Assembly (NCBI RefSeq): GCF_042646205.1
Contig: NZ_JBHRTF010000003.1
Coordinates: 248,001-312,000, forward strand
DNA length: 64,000 nt
Direction: 5' to 3'
From: Cellvibrio fontiphilus_A
Lineage (GTDB): Bacteria > Pseudomonadota > Gammaproteobacteria > Pseudomonadales > Cellvibrionaceae
Shown here: positions 25,756 through 33,274 of the stretch, one piece after another
How the letters are laid out: each line of letters opens with the position of its first letter
How positions within the stretch are numbered: position 1 is the stretch's first letter
The notes under the pieces: generated by a model
Told to the model about the DNA's origin: nothing
What the model saw: the letters and a program-made list of their open reading frames with translations, nothing else
Databases searched by the model: none
Position numbers and translations under genes: made by a program

Positions 25756-26187
25756 ATGTTAAAACTCCTCCTGCCCATTCTGTTTCCCTCCTGGCGCTTT
25801 TTTAGCAGCGTGGGTCCATCGCCGCGTATTGATATTGCCTGGCTAGCTGAAAAACATGCTGAGCCGCTGGAGTGGTTTCCGTTTCGGCCCTTGCCGGAAC
25901 GAGTGGGTGTTGCGGTGGGTTTGCAGCGTTTGTTTTATAACCCGGAGTGGAACGAGCGCTTGTATTTGAATACTTGCGCTGAGCATTTGTTGGAAACTGA
26001 TTCCGCTTTTCACGCGCAAAAAATTGCCGAGCGGTTGTTGCGTGCTGTAAACACTGGCGAGCTTAATGCGGGATCGGCGCTTTATTTGGTATTTCGCGTG
26101 CGGGCTTTGAGCAAAGAGGCAGGTCAGCTGAAGGACGAGTTGGCATTTATGTCTGAACCCATTTCATTACAGCGGGAGCCAGTGTGA
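25756..26187 (+). CDS. hypothetical protein upstream of an HTTM-like membrane protein
   Basis: A 143-residue protein of no family I recognise. The N-terminus is short and hydrophobic (MLKLLLPILFPSWRFF), possibly a membrane-surface anchor rather than a cleaved signal. The rest is mixed, with WFPFRPLPERVGVAVGLQRL and a helical second half rich in Ala, Leu and Glu. It lies 12 bp after uvrB. Its TGA stop overlaps the ATG of the next gene by one base (TGATG), so the two are very likely translationally coupled and functionally linked. Confidence 0.7.
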   Translation: MLKLLLPILFPSWRFFSSVGPSPRIDIAWLAEKHAEPLEWFPFRPLPERVGVAVGLQRLFYNPEWNERLYLNTCAEHLLETDSAFHAQKIAERLLRAVNTGELNAGSALYLVFRVRALSKEAGQLKDELAFMSEPISLQREPV

Positions 26188-26876
26188 TGACGCTGGAACT
26201 CGCGGTGCGCTGGGCAGAAATTATTTTAGGTGTGGCGATTTTTCAACAGAGCCTGGAATTATTGCGCGGCTTGGCATGGGAGAAAACGCTGGGTTTGGTG
26301 CGCGCCGGTTTGGCCATTTTATTGATGCTGGGATTTCAACCACTGTTGATAGAGCTGGCATTGCTGGGAACGGCGGCTGTGTTGATTAGTCGCTACCGCG
26401 GCCCTTACAACGGCGGTAGCGATACTATGACCTTGTTGGTATTGCTCTGTTTGTGTTTATCGCATTTGGCGCCGACCCGTTACTGGCAAGAAATTGCGTT
26501 GGGTTATTTGGCCATTCAATTAACGCTGTCGTATTTTCAATCGGGTTGGGTGAAGCTGGTTAATGCCCAGTGGCGTAGTGGTGAAGCCTTGCAGCAGGTT
26601 TTTGCACTCAGTGCCTATCCGGTAAGCAATGCTGTGCGCGAGTGGGCGCAAAAGCCGGGGTTATTGTGGGTAATGACTTGGGCGGTTATTGCGTTTGAAC
26701 TTTTATTTCCACTGGCACTGTTAAATCAAACGATGCTTTTTATCGCGTTATTTATCGCCGGGTTATTTCATTTGGCGAATGCCTGTTTGTTTGGGTTGAA
26801 TCGCTTTTTTTGGATTTGGCCCGCGGCTTATCCGGTAATTATTTGGTTTCAGCAGCGTATGATGGAGATCATGTAA
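26187..26876 (+). CDS. HTTM-like (vitamin K carboxylase-type) membrane protein
   Basis: A 229-residue inner-membrane protein with about six hydrophobic helices. The loop RYRGPYNGGSDTM and the later YFQSGWVKLVNAQWRSGEAL resemble the conserved NGGD and GW-KL-W--G-A segments of HTTM-domain proteins, a family related to vitamin-K-dependent gamma-carboxylase whose bacterial roles are mostly unknown. It is shorter than typical HTTM proteins. ATG 26187 is chosen (GGGAG at 26173-26177) over GTG 26184. It is coupled to the preceding hypothetical gene. A strong terminator follows. Confidence 0.65.
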   Translation: MTLELAVRWAEIILGVAIFQQSLELLRGLAWEKTLGLVRAGLAILLMLGFQPLLIELALLGTAAVLISRYRGPYNGGSDTMTLLVLLCLCLSHLAPTRYWQEIALGYLAIQLTLSYFQSGWVKLVNAQWRSGEALQQVFALSAYPVSNAVREWAQKPGLLWVMTWAVIAFELLFPLALLNQTMLFIALFIAGLFHLANACLFGLNRFFWIWPAAYPVIIWFQQRMMEIM

Positions 26877-26888
26877 ATTGTACCGCTC

Positions 26889-26916
26889 ACTCCCGCAGGT
26901 TTTGCGGGAGTCGTTT
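26889..26916 (+). terminator. intrinsic terminator after the HTTM-like gene
   Basis: ACTCCCGCA (26889-26897) pairs perfectly with TGCGGGAGT (26903-26911) around a 5-base loop. The T run that follows is short (CGTTT). Confidence 0.75.
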
Positions 26917-26968
26917 GGGCAGGTGATGACAATTAAAATTGAAAACAACTAAAAACAATTAAAAATAA

Positions 26969-28054
26969 TCAAAGCGCGATGCGTTTACCTTCTTTTGCCG
27001 CTTTAAATACCGCTTCCACAATTACTATGTCTTTCATGCCTTCTTCACCCGGAACTAATACCGGTGATTTATTGATAATCGCCAAGGCATCGTTATCCAT
27101 TTGTCGCGCTTGTTGGTTCTCCGGCGCGGCAGGCAAAATAATGCCGCTACTGGTTTGTCCCTTAACGCCACTGTAGGACTGGAAGGGTTTTAATTCGTAC
27201 CAACCGTTTGCGCATTCAGCGCGCAGGTGATTCATACTTTGCGCGTAGCTGGTTGCGCATTTTGCGCGCGTACCGCTGGCAAACTCCAATTCAAAGTGCG
27301 TGGTTTCATCCACATTTTTATAGACTTCAGTGGTGCTACTCATGGTTGCTGAGGCCACTGCTATAGGCTCTTCACCCGCGGTGTAACGTGCGGCATTGAG
27401 CGGGTAAACGCCCATGTCATACATGGCGCCGCCACCCATGGCGGGATCGGCGCGCCAGGAATAACTTGCCCCTGTGCCGTTGTAGCCGGCCTCGGCAATA
27501 ATGGTTTTGATATCGCCATAGGGTTTTTGTTTGGCAAATTGCATGATGCGCTGGGTATTGGGTTCATGCTGCATGCGATAGCCAATGGTGAGTTGCACTT
27601 TATTTTTTTTGCACACATCAATCATGTCCTGACACTCGCGTGCATTCATCGCCATGGGTTTTTCACACCAGACGTGTTTGCCTGCATTCGCGGCAATTTC
27701 GGTGAATTTTTTGTGGGTGCCGGTGGGCGTTACTACGTAAACCACATCGATATCCGGGTTGTTCGCCAACTCGTGCATGTTGTCGTAGTTGTATACGTTG
27801 TAATCGGCAATGCGATAATTTTTTTGCCACTGCGGAATTTTTTCCGGCGAGCCGGTCACTATGCCAGCCAGATAACAGTGTTGCGTTAACTGCAGGGCAG
27901 GGGCGAGTAAATCGCGGCTGTAATAACCCAATCCAACCAGAGCCACCCCCAGGCGCTTGCGTCCAATCGTGTTGGCAAATACACCGGGTGCGCTGGCAAC
28001 AAGGCCCATCGCTCCCAGCGTTTTTAAGAGCTGGCGACGTGATACCTGATTCAT
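26969..28054 (-). CDS. Tat-exported Gfo/Idh/MocA-family oxidoreductase
   Basis: A 361-residue NAD(P)-dependent sugar oxidoreductase of the glucose-fructose oxidoreductase type. The start at 28054 follows GAGGT and gives MNQVSRRQLLKTLGAMG, a twin-arginine signal peptide with cleavage near GVFANT, so the enzyme probably acts in the periplasm with a tightly bound cofactor. The Rossmann part has VALVGLGYYSRDLL and DIDVVYVVTPTGTH; the conserved EKP motif is WCEKPMAMNA; and GGAMYDMGVYPLNAARY is typical of the C-terminal domain. It is monocistronic and divergent from the methyltransferase gene. The substrate is unknown. Confidence 0.88.
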   Translation of the reverse strand: MNQVSRRQLLKTLGAMGLVASAPGVFANTIGRKRLGVALVGLGYYSRDLLAPALQLTQHCYLAGIVTGSPEKIPQWQKNYRIADYNVYNYDNMHELANNPDIDVVYVVTPTGTHKKFTEIAANAGKHVWCEKPMAMNARECQDMIDVCKKNKVQLTIGYRMQHEPNTQRIMQFAKQKPYGDIKTIIAEAGYNGTGASYSWRADPAMGGGAMYDMGVYPLNAARYTAGEEPIAVASATMSSTTEVYKNVDETTHFELEFASGTRAKCATSYAQSMNHLRAECANGWYELKPFQSYSGVKGQTSSGIILPAAPENQQARQMDNDALAIINKSPVLVPGEEGMKDIVIVEAVFKAAKEGKRIAL

Positions 28055-28276
28055 GTTATTTACCTCAGTATTGCAAATATTGAGCAGCCGCTTGGCCACA
28101 TTCCTGAAGCTAGTTGTAATCGTCAAGGTGACTCTGTGCAAACCGATAAACAAAAAATTACCTGCGTTTACTTTGCTGCGTGGGTGACAGCAGCTTATGC
28201 CCGGCTTGACTGATAGAATGGCGCTTTTTTATTCGTCGCCCCTTTGCGGGCTCACCTGATTCTGGCACTGGCACCT

Positions 28277-29734
28277 ATGCAAAATTTTACCGAGCAGACC
28301 TTTTCACCCTCCACTGGCGCCATTGCAGATGCCTCGAATTTTGAAGACTCCCGTTTAGTGCCGCTGTGGCGTGCCTGGCTGGCAGTTGCTGGCACCCAGC
28401 CCCTGGACAAGTGGTTAAAAACGGCAGTGCGCCCCTTGGCACATTCAGGCCCAACGTCTAAGCCTGAGTATGATGAGGTTAAAAAACACAACAAATTCAA
28501 GCCGGCCAAATCCACCGCCGCGCGCGCAGCCAGTGAGGCGGCAGATACCATTGCACTCAGCCTTGCGATGTTTTCGGCGCTGCGTTTCCAGCAGCTAGCC
28601 GCCGCGCTTGAGTATGCCTATCGCCGCAGTCTTGATGGCTCAGCCCCGGCGACCGACTGGAACCACTGGGACTCCGGCTGGCAGCCGCGCGATTTGCAGG
28701 CAATATCCCCCATTGCTTTTTGGTACTGGATTCAATTGCGAGTGCAGGGCGACCAAGCCAAAAAAAATCAGGCGCAGCTGCGCGATGCCGAAGCGCGCCG
28801 TGCATTTTTCAGGCAATGGGTTAGCCAGCTAAACCCTGCTGAAGCGCCGGTTTTTTTGTTATGGCATGGCTTGCGTCCGCAGTGGGGCGATTTGTTAACC
28901 GCGCGTCAAACCCAGAGTGGGTGGAGTGAGCAGACGCTGCACAAGTTTATCGCCCAGCAAGTCAGCACACCGCCGCTGTGGTTGCGGGTGCAAAAAAATG
29001 CGCAGCCAGCTGAAGTGGCCAGCAGCCTGGAACAGCAGGGCGTAAAGGTATTGCTGGGGGAGCAGGGCTTGGCTGCCCAGGGTGGAGCAGGGGTTCATAC
29101 CACTCAGGCTTATAAAGAAGGTTTGGTGGAAATCCAGGATCTGGCGAGCCAGCAAATCGCGGCGGCCGTGGCTGCAAAACCGGGCCAGAAAGTGTGGGAC
29201 GCCTGTGCCGGTGCCGGTGGCAAAACCCTGGCTATTGCGGCGCGTATGAATAACAAAGGCGCTGTATTCGCCACCGATTTACACGCCTATAAATTGGACG
29301 AATTAAAACGCCGCGCCAAACGTGCAGATATCTTTAATGTGCGTGCCTTTACCTGGGATGGCGCAGAGGCGCTACGCTTGCCCAAAGAGGCGGCGCAGCA
29401 AAATGGATTCGATTGGGTATTGATTGATGCACCCTGCAGTTCAGCCGGCACCTGGCGCCGCAACCCTGATGCTCGCTGGCGTTTTGAACTGGCCGATACT
29501 GCCGAGTTAATCGCACTGCAACAACAATTGCTGACCCATGCCGCTCCGGCTGTGCGCAATGGTGGTCGTTTGGTTTACGCCACCTGCAGTTGGCAGGTGA
29601 GCGAAAATGAACAACAGGTGCAATGGTTTTTAAATCAGCATCCGGGCTTTTCAGTGGAATCGCAAACCCTGCTGGGCGCCCCGGAAATAGATTCTGACAC
29701 TATGTTTGTGGCGGTTTTGGGCAAACAAGCCTGA
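28277..29734 (+). CDS. RsmB/NOL1-type RNA (cytosine-5) methyltransferase
   Basis: A SAM-dependent RNA m5C methyltransferase, 485 residues. The N-terminal 250 residues are a helical RNA-binding region not closely like classical RsmB. The C-terminal catalytic domain has the SAM-binding VWDACAGAGGKTLAIAARM, ATDLHAYKLDELKRRAKR, the Pro-Cys motif DAPCSSAGTWRRNPD and the catalytic-Cys motif YATCSWQVSENEQQV. ATG 28277 (MQNFTEQTF) is preferred to the TTG 33 bases upstream. A strong terminator shared with the converging kinase gene follows. The target (16S rRNA, 23S rRNA or tRNA) is not clear from sequence. Confidence 0.88.
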   Translation: MQNFTEQTFSPSTGAIADASNFEDSRLVPLWRAWLAVAGTQPLDKWLKTAVRPLAHSGPTSKPEYDEVKKHNKFKPAKSTAARAASEAADTIALSLAMFSALRFQQLAAALEYAYRRSLDGSAPATDWNHWDSGWQPRDLQAISPIAFWYWIQLRVQGDQAKKNQAQLRDAEARRAFFRQWVSQLNPAEAPVFLLWHGLRPQWGDLLTARQTQSGWSEQTLHKFIAQQVSTPPLWLRVQKNAQPAEVASSLEQQGVKVLLGEQGLAAQGGAGVHTTQAYKEGLVEIQDLASQQIAAAVAAKPGQKVWDACAGAGGKTLAIAARMNNKGAVFATDLHAYKLDELKRRAKRADIFNVRAFTWDGAEALRLPKEAAQQNGFDWVLIDAPCSSAGTWRRNPDARWRFELADTAELIALQQQLLTHAAPAVRNGGRLVYATCSWQVSENEQQVQWFLNQHPGFSVESQTLLGAPEIDSDTMFVAVLGKQA

Positions 29735-29777
29735 TCAGGTGCTAAGCGAAGGTCGTACTACAAAAAGGTCTAACCAC

Positions 29778-29813
29778 AAAAAGCCCTTGCCGGATTTTCG
29801 GCAAGGGCTTTTT
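29778..29813. terminator. strong bidirectional terminator between converging genes
   Basis: A perfect 15-bp inverted repeat, AAAAAGCCCTTGCCG (29778-29792) with CGGCAAGGGCTTTTT (29799-29813), flanked by A and T runs on both strands. It lies between the methyltransferase (+) and Ser/Thr kinase (-) genes. Confidence 0.92.
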
Positions 29814-29843
29814 AATTGCGCTAATGCAAATGAGGGCGAGTGT

Positions 29844-32192
29844 TTATAAATCCATCACTACCCTGAAACCCAAATGCGAATCAAAAATTTCGGCGTGATG
29901 GTAATCGCGGATGTGGCTGGCTAAACGCTCGGCATTGTCTTTGGCGGAGCCGCCGCGCACCACCCGCGCATCACAGTTTTTGATCAGCAGCGCCTGGCCA
30001 TTTTTAGGGTGCAGGTTGTAGTTGTCGGCAAAACAATCCTCCACCCACTCAGCCACATTGCCGGCGGTATCGTAAATACCAAAGGCATTGGCGGGGTAGC
30101 TGCCAACCGGTGCGGTTTTAGCGCCAAATAAACCGGAGAATTTGCTGTTGCAGCCGCGACGACAATTGGCGCGGCCAGCGGCGTCCTTCACATCATCGCC
30201 CCACCAAAACAAGCTTTTGCTATTTGCGCGCGCGACATACTCCCACTCAGCTTCGGTGGGCAGGCGGTATTTTTTGCCGGTGGTTTCACTCAGCCACTTG
30301 GCGTAGGCGCGGGCATCTTCAAAGTTCACATTAATCACCGGTCGATTGCCGCGGCCCCAGCGGTTGTCGCTGGGCAGCGCGCGGTTAGTTGCCTGGGCAA
30401 AAATATCGTAATCATCAAAAGTGATTTCATATTTGCTCATGGCGATGGCTTTATTAATGGTGACTTTGTGCACGGGCATAGCTGTCACTGTGTCTTTGTG
30501 TCCCATTAAAAAACTACCGCTAGGGATGCGCACCATTTCCGGCCCCTGGCTTTTAATCGCCGCCACTAATTCACTGCTCATGGCTTCACCCGGTTTTAAA
30601 CTTTGATTCAGGGTGAAGGAGGGCGATAAATCCTGATCGGTAATTTCTACCCAACTGCGCTGCATGTCGTAGCCCGGGTGACTCACTTCAAGGTGATAAG
30701 AACCGGGTGGCAATTGCATACCGGGTTGGTAGCGCTCGGGAATATTTAACACCCGCACCCGCGCCTGGGCGGGAACAGTTTTAACCTGCAGCGCAAAGGT
30801 GATGAGTGGTTCGCTGCTGGCCGCTGCACTGGATTCCACCGCGAGGTTGCCGCTTGTCATGTCCACCGCGGCCATGGCGCTGCCATCGCCTGAATCATTG
30901 GCCATAGGCAGGGCCGCCGTTGCCACCGGTTGCGCACCTGCAAAGGGTGTTGTTGCTTGGGTGTTGGATACCTGTGCCGGGTTGCTGGTGTTGTTTGTGG
31001 TGTTGTTTGCAGCGCTGTTTGTCGCAATGGTTTCTGCGGGCGATATGTCCTGTAAGCCTTTATTCCACCAAACGCCAAGGCCGAGCAGGGCAACAACCAA
31101 CAAAAAACCAACTGCCAGTTTTTTGTGATGTGTGTGTTTTTCATCCAGGGCACCATTCACCCGCGTAGCGATTTGGGTTCGCTGGGAATGGATGGACGAT
31201 TGGCCCTCGTTGAAAAAAATCTCGGTGATTTTGGAAGAGGGGCGCGCATAAAAACCGCGCTCCGGGCTCCAGCGCAACGCGCGCAATTTATTCCAGCGCC
31301 AGCGCAGGGCGTGCACCGTGGCATTGACCAGAGCACGCGCCAGGGCAATGACCGTGAGGTCAGTGGGGTGCACGCTACTGGTGAGCGGTGTATGGAAATT
31401 TTTTTCCAGCTCATCGATGGCTTGAATTAAATCGCGCCCGCGCTGAAAGCGCTGCTCGGGATCTTTGGCGAGCAATTTATCCAGAATTTTTTGATAGGCG
31501 AGATATTGCAGCGGCAGTTTGGGAATGGGGGCGCTGATGTGTTTCAGTGCAATAGTCACCGCTTCTTCACCCTGGTAGGGCAAGCTGCCGGTGAGCATTT
31601 CATAAAACACTATGCCCAGGCTGTATAAATCCGAGCGGCCATCAACATTATTGCCTTTGGTTTGTTCCGGGCTCATGTAATGCGGTGTGCCCACAACCGT
31701 GCCCACATGAGTCATGCGCGAATTTGCCGATACACCGCGCGCAACGCCAAAGTCTGACAGCACGGCGGAATTGTCGGTGCGGAATAAAATATTTTCCGGT
31801 TTTATATCGCGATGCACGTAGCCTTTTTCGTGGGCGTGATCCAGCGCGCTGGCTACTTCGCGAATCACACGCAGCACTTCTTCACCCGTCAGCCCCGTGG
31901 ACATGCGGTCGTGTACCGAGCCGTTGGGCAGGTAATCCATGGCGATGTAATTTAAATCTTCATGGCGGCCTATGTCGTAAATCGCCACTATGTTCGGGTG
32001 GGATAACTGGCCGACAATGGTGGCCTCGCGCTGGAAACGTTCGCTGAACGCCGGGTCGTTATTGAGTTGTGGATTCATCACCTTTAAGGCGACAACACGC
32101 CCCACGCTAATTTGAATCGCGAGGTAAACGGTGGACATGCCACCCTGGTTTATTTTTCGAACTACCCGGTAACCGGGAATTTGCAGCGCCAT
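29844..32192 (-). CDS. transmembrane Ser/Thr protein kinase with PEGA and SUMF1/FGE-like domains
   Basis: A 782-residue Hanks-type kinase. Kinase domain (about 8-270): glycine loop NQGGMSTVYLA, Lys37 in VALKVM, HRDIKPENILF (Asp129), SDFGVAR (Asp147), YMSPEQ. A basic linker leads to one membrane helix (about 353-375) and a low-complexity Thr/Asn/Ala stretch. An outside part follows: a PEGA-like beta domain (about 480-540, LPPGSYHLEVSHPGYD) and a SUMF1/formylglycine-generating-enzyme-like domain (about 548-782; RIPSGSFLMG, YRLPTEAEWEYVARA, GNVAEWVEDCF, RVVRGGSAKDN, LGFRVV). The catalytic Cys pair of true formylglycine enzymes is absent, so it is likely a binding or sensor domain. It follows the PP2C gene by 81 bp. 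Confidence 0.92.
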   Translation of the reverse strand: MALQIPGYRVVRKINQGGMSTVYLAIQISVGRVVALKVMNPQLNNDPAFSERFQREATIVGQLSHPNIVAIYDIGRHEDLNYIAMDYLPNGSVHDRMSTGLTGEEVLRVIREVASALDHAHEKGYVHRDIKPENILFRTDNSAVLSDFGVARGVSANSRMTHVGTVVGTPHYMSPEQTKGNNVDGRSDLYSLGIVFYEMLTGSLPYQGEEAVTIALKHISAPIPKLPLQYLAYQKILDKLLAKDPEQRFQRGRDLIQAIDELEKNFHTPLTSSVHPTDLTVIALARALVNATVHALRWRWNKLRALRWSPERGFYARPSSKITEIFFNEGQSSIHSQRTQIATRVNGALDEKHTHHKKLAVGFLLVVALLGLGVWWNKGLQDISPAETIATNSAANNTTNNTSNPAQVSNTQATTPFAGAQPVATAALPMANDSGDGSAMAAVDMTSGNLAVESSAAASSEPLITFALQVKTVPAQARVRVLNIPERYQPGMQLPPGSYHLEVSHPGYDMQRSWVEITDQDLSPSFTLNQSLKPGEAMSSELVAAIKSQGPEMVRIPSGSFLMGHKDTVTAMPVHKVTINKAIAMSKYEITFDDYDIFAQATNRALPSDNRWGRGNRPVINVNFEDARAYAKWLSETTGKKYRLPTEAEWEYVARANSKSLFWWGDDVKDAAGRANCRRGCNSKFSGLFGAKTAPVGSYPANAFGIYDTAGNVAEWVEDCFADNYNLHPKNGQALLIKNCDARVVRGGSAKDNAERLASHIRDYHHAEIFDSHLGFRVVMDL

Positions 32193-32273
32193 AACAACAA
32201 GTATCTATTTATAAGGTTTTAACAAGGTTATAAGGTTTAAACGCGGCCCGACAATCCGTGCCCGCTGAGCGCG

Positions 32274-33140
32274 TCAGCTCAGCACAACATAAAACAACAG
32301 CCCCAGCAGCGAGGCGATGGACAAGCCAAAAATCCAACTGTCCTGTTTGAGGTTGCCGGTCAATTGCGGAATAAATTCCTTTAACCGTTTGCGCGGCTCG
32401 GCCGGCCGCACCGGTGATTCAATAATCTGCAGGGTGATATTGTCGCGCCCGCCGTTGGTGAGTGCGGCATGCATTAGCTGGTCAACCGCTGCCAGGCAAT
32501 CGCTGGAGTCACATAAAATTTGGGCGATGGTTTTATCGTTAACTTCATCGGTCAAACCGTCGCTGCAGAGTAACACCCACTGATTTTCCTGCCATTGGTT
32601 TTCCAGGTGATCCACTTTTACCAGCGGTAATTCCTGCATGCCCAAGCACTGGGTAATGATGTTTTTTTCCGGGTGAAAATCGGCGTCCTCGGCTTTTATT
32701 GCACCGCTCTCCACCAACATTTGTACGTAGGAGTGATCAGTGCTCAGTTGTTCCAGGCGTCCGCCTTCGCGGTTGGGTGTCCAAAGGTAAGCGCGGCTGT
32801 CGCCAACCCAGGCAATTTGATAGCGATCTTTATGGCTTTTTAAGGCGACAACGGTTGACCCCATACCCGGCGCCCCCACCCCCTGGCGCGCCGAGCGAAT
32901 AATACTCAGGTGTGCCTGCTGGATAGCATCCAATAACGACAGCTGGGGATTGTTGCGAGTGTTTTGTTCGATGGTGTCGCGCACTATGGCGCTGGCGACT
33001 TCGCCGGCTTCGTGCCCGCCCATTCCATCGGCGACCAACCATAGACCCTGTTCCGGCTTGCTGAGAAAGCAGTCTTCGTTATTGCTGCGGGTGAGTCCCG
33101 GGTGGGAGGCAGCGCTGTAATCAAGCGGTTTGGTGGTCAT
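32274..33140 (-). CDS. PP2C-type protein phosphatase with C-terminal membrane anchor
   Basis: A metal-dependent Ser/Thr phosphatase, 288 residues, and the probable antagonist of the kinase encoded directly downstream. PP2C motifs in order: SHPGLTRSNNEDCF, WLVADGMGGHEAGEVAS, GMGSTVVALKS, IAWVGDSRAYLW, LLCSDGLTDEV and GGRDNITL, so all the metal-binding Asp residues are present. The last 20 residues (WIFGLSIASLLGLLFYVVLS) form a single tail-anchor helix, placing the enzyme at the inner membrane beside its kinase. It is 81 bp upstream of the kinase gene. Kinase/phosphatase pairs of this kind occur in type VI secretion loci, but no such genes are seen here. Confidence 0.93.
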   Translation of the reverse strand: MTTKPLDYSAASHPGLTRSNNEDCFLSKPEQGLWLVADGMGGHEAGEVASAIVRDTIEQNTRNNPQLSLLDAIQQAHLSIIRSARQGVGAPGMGSTVVALKSHKDRYQIAWVGDSRAYLWTPNREGGRLEQLSTDHSYVQMLVESGAIKAEDADFHPEKNIITQCLGMQELPLVKVDHLENQWQENQWVLLCSDGLTDEVNDKTIAQILCDSSDCLAAVDQLMHAALTNGGRDNITLQIIESPVRPAEPRKRLKEFIPQLTGNLKQDSWIFGLSIASLLGLLFYVVLS

Positions 33141-33220
33141 AGGTTGAGGTCAGCGTCATGCCAGTTATTGTTCGGATTGATCCGGCAATACTAGATGACT
33201 TTATGCTTCAAAACTATCTG

Positions 33221-33246
33221 GCCGGGGCAAATCTATGCGCCCCGGC
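33221..33246. repeat. GC-rich inverted repeat between the M16 protease and PP2C genes
   Basis: GCCGGGGC (33221-33228) and GCCCCGGC (33239-33246) form an 8-bp perfect stem with a 10-base loop. There is no proper T run after it on the minus strand, so it is at most a weak terminator or an RNA-stability element. Confidence 0.5.
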
Positions 33247-33274
33247 ACACTTGATTGCAGCGCCAGCAGCACCA

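Noticed and set aside
26969..28054. Cytoplasmic inositol dehydrogenase
   Set aside because: The twin-arginine signal SRRQLLK and the absence of inositol genes speak for a periplasmic Gfo-type enzyme.
29844..33140. Type VI secretion regulatory pair (PpkA/PppA)
   Set aside because: The domain pair is similar, but no Tss gene occurs in the window and PEGA/SUMF1 domains point to a more general envelope kinase.
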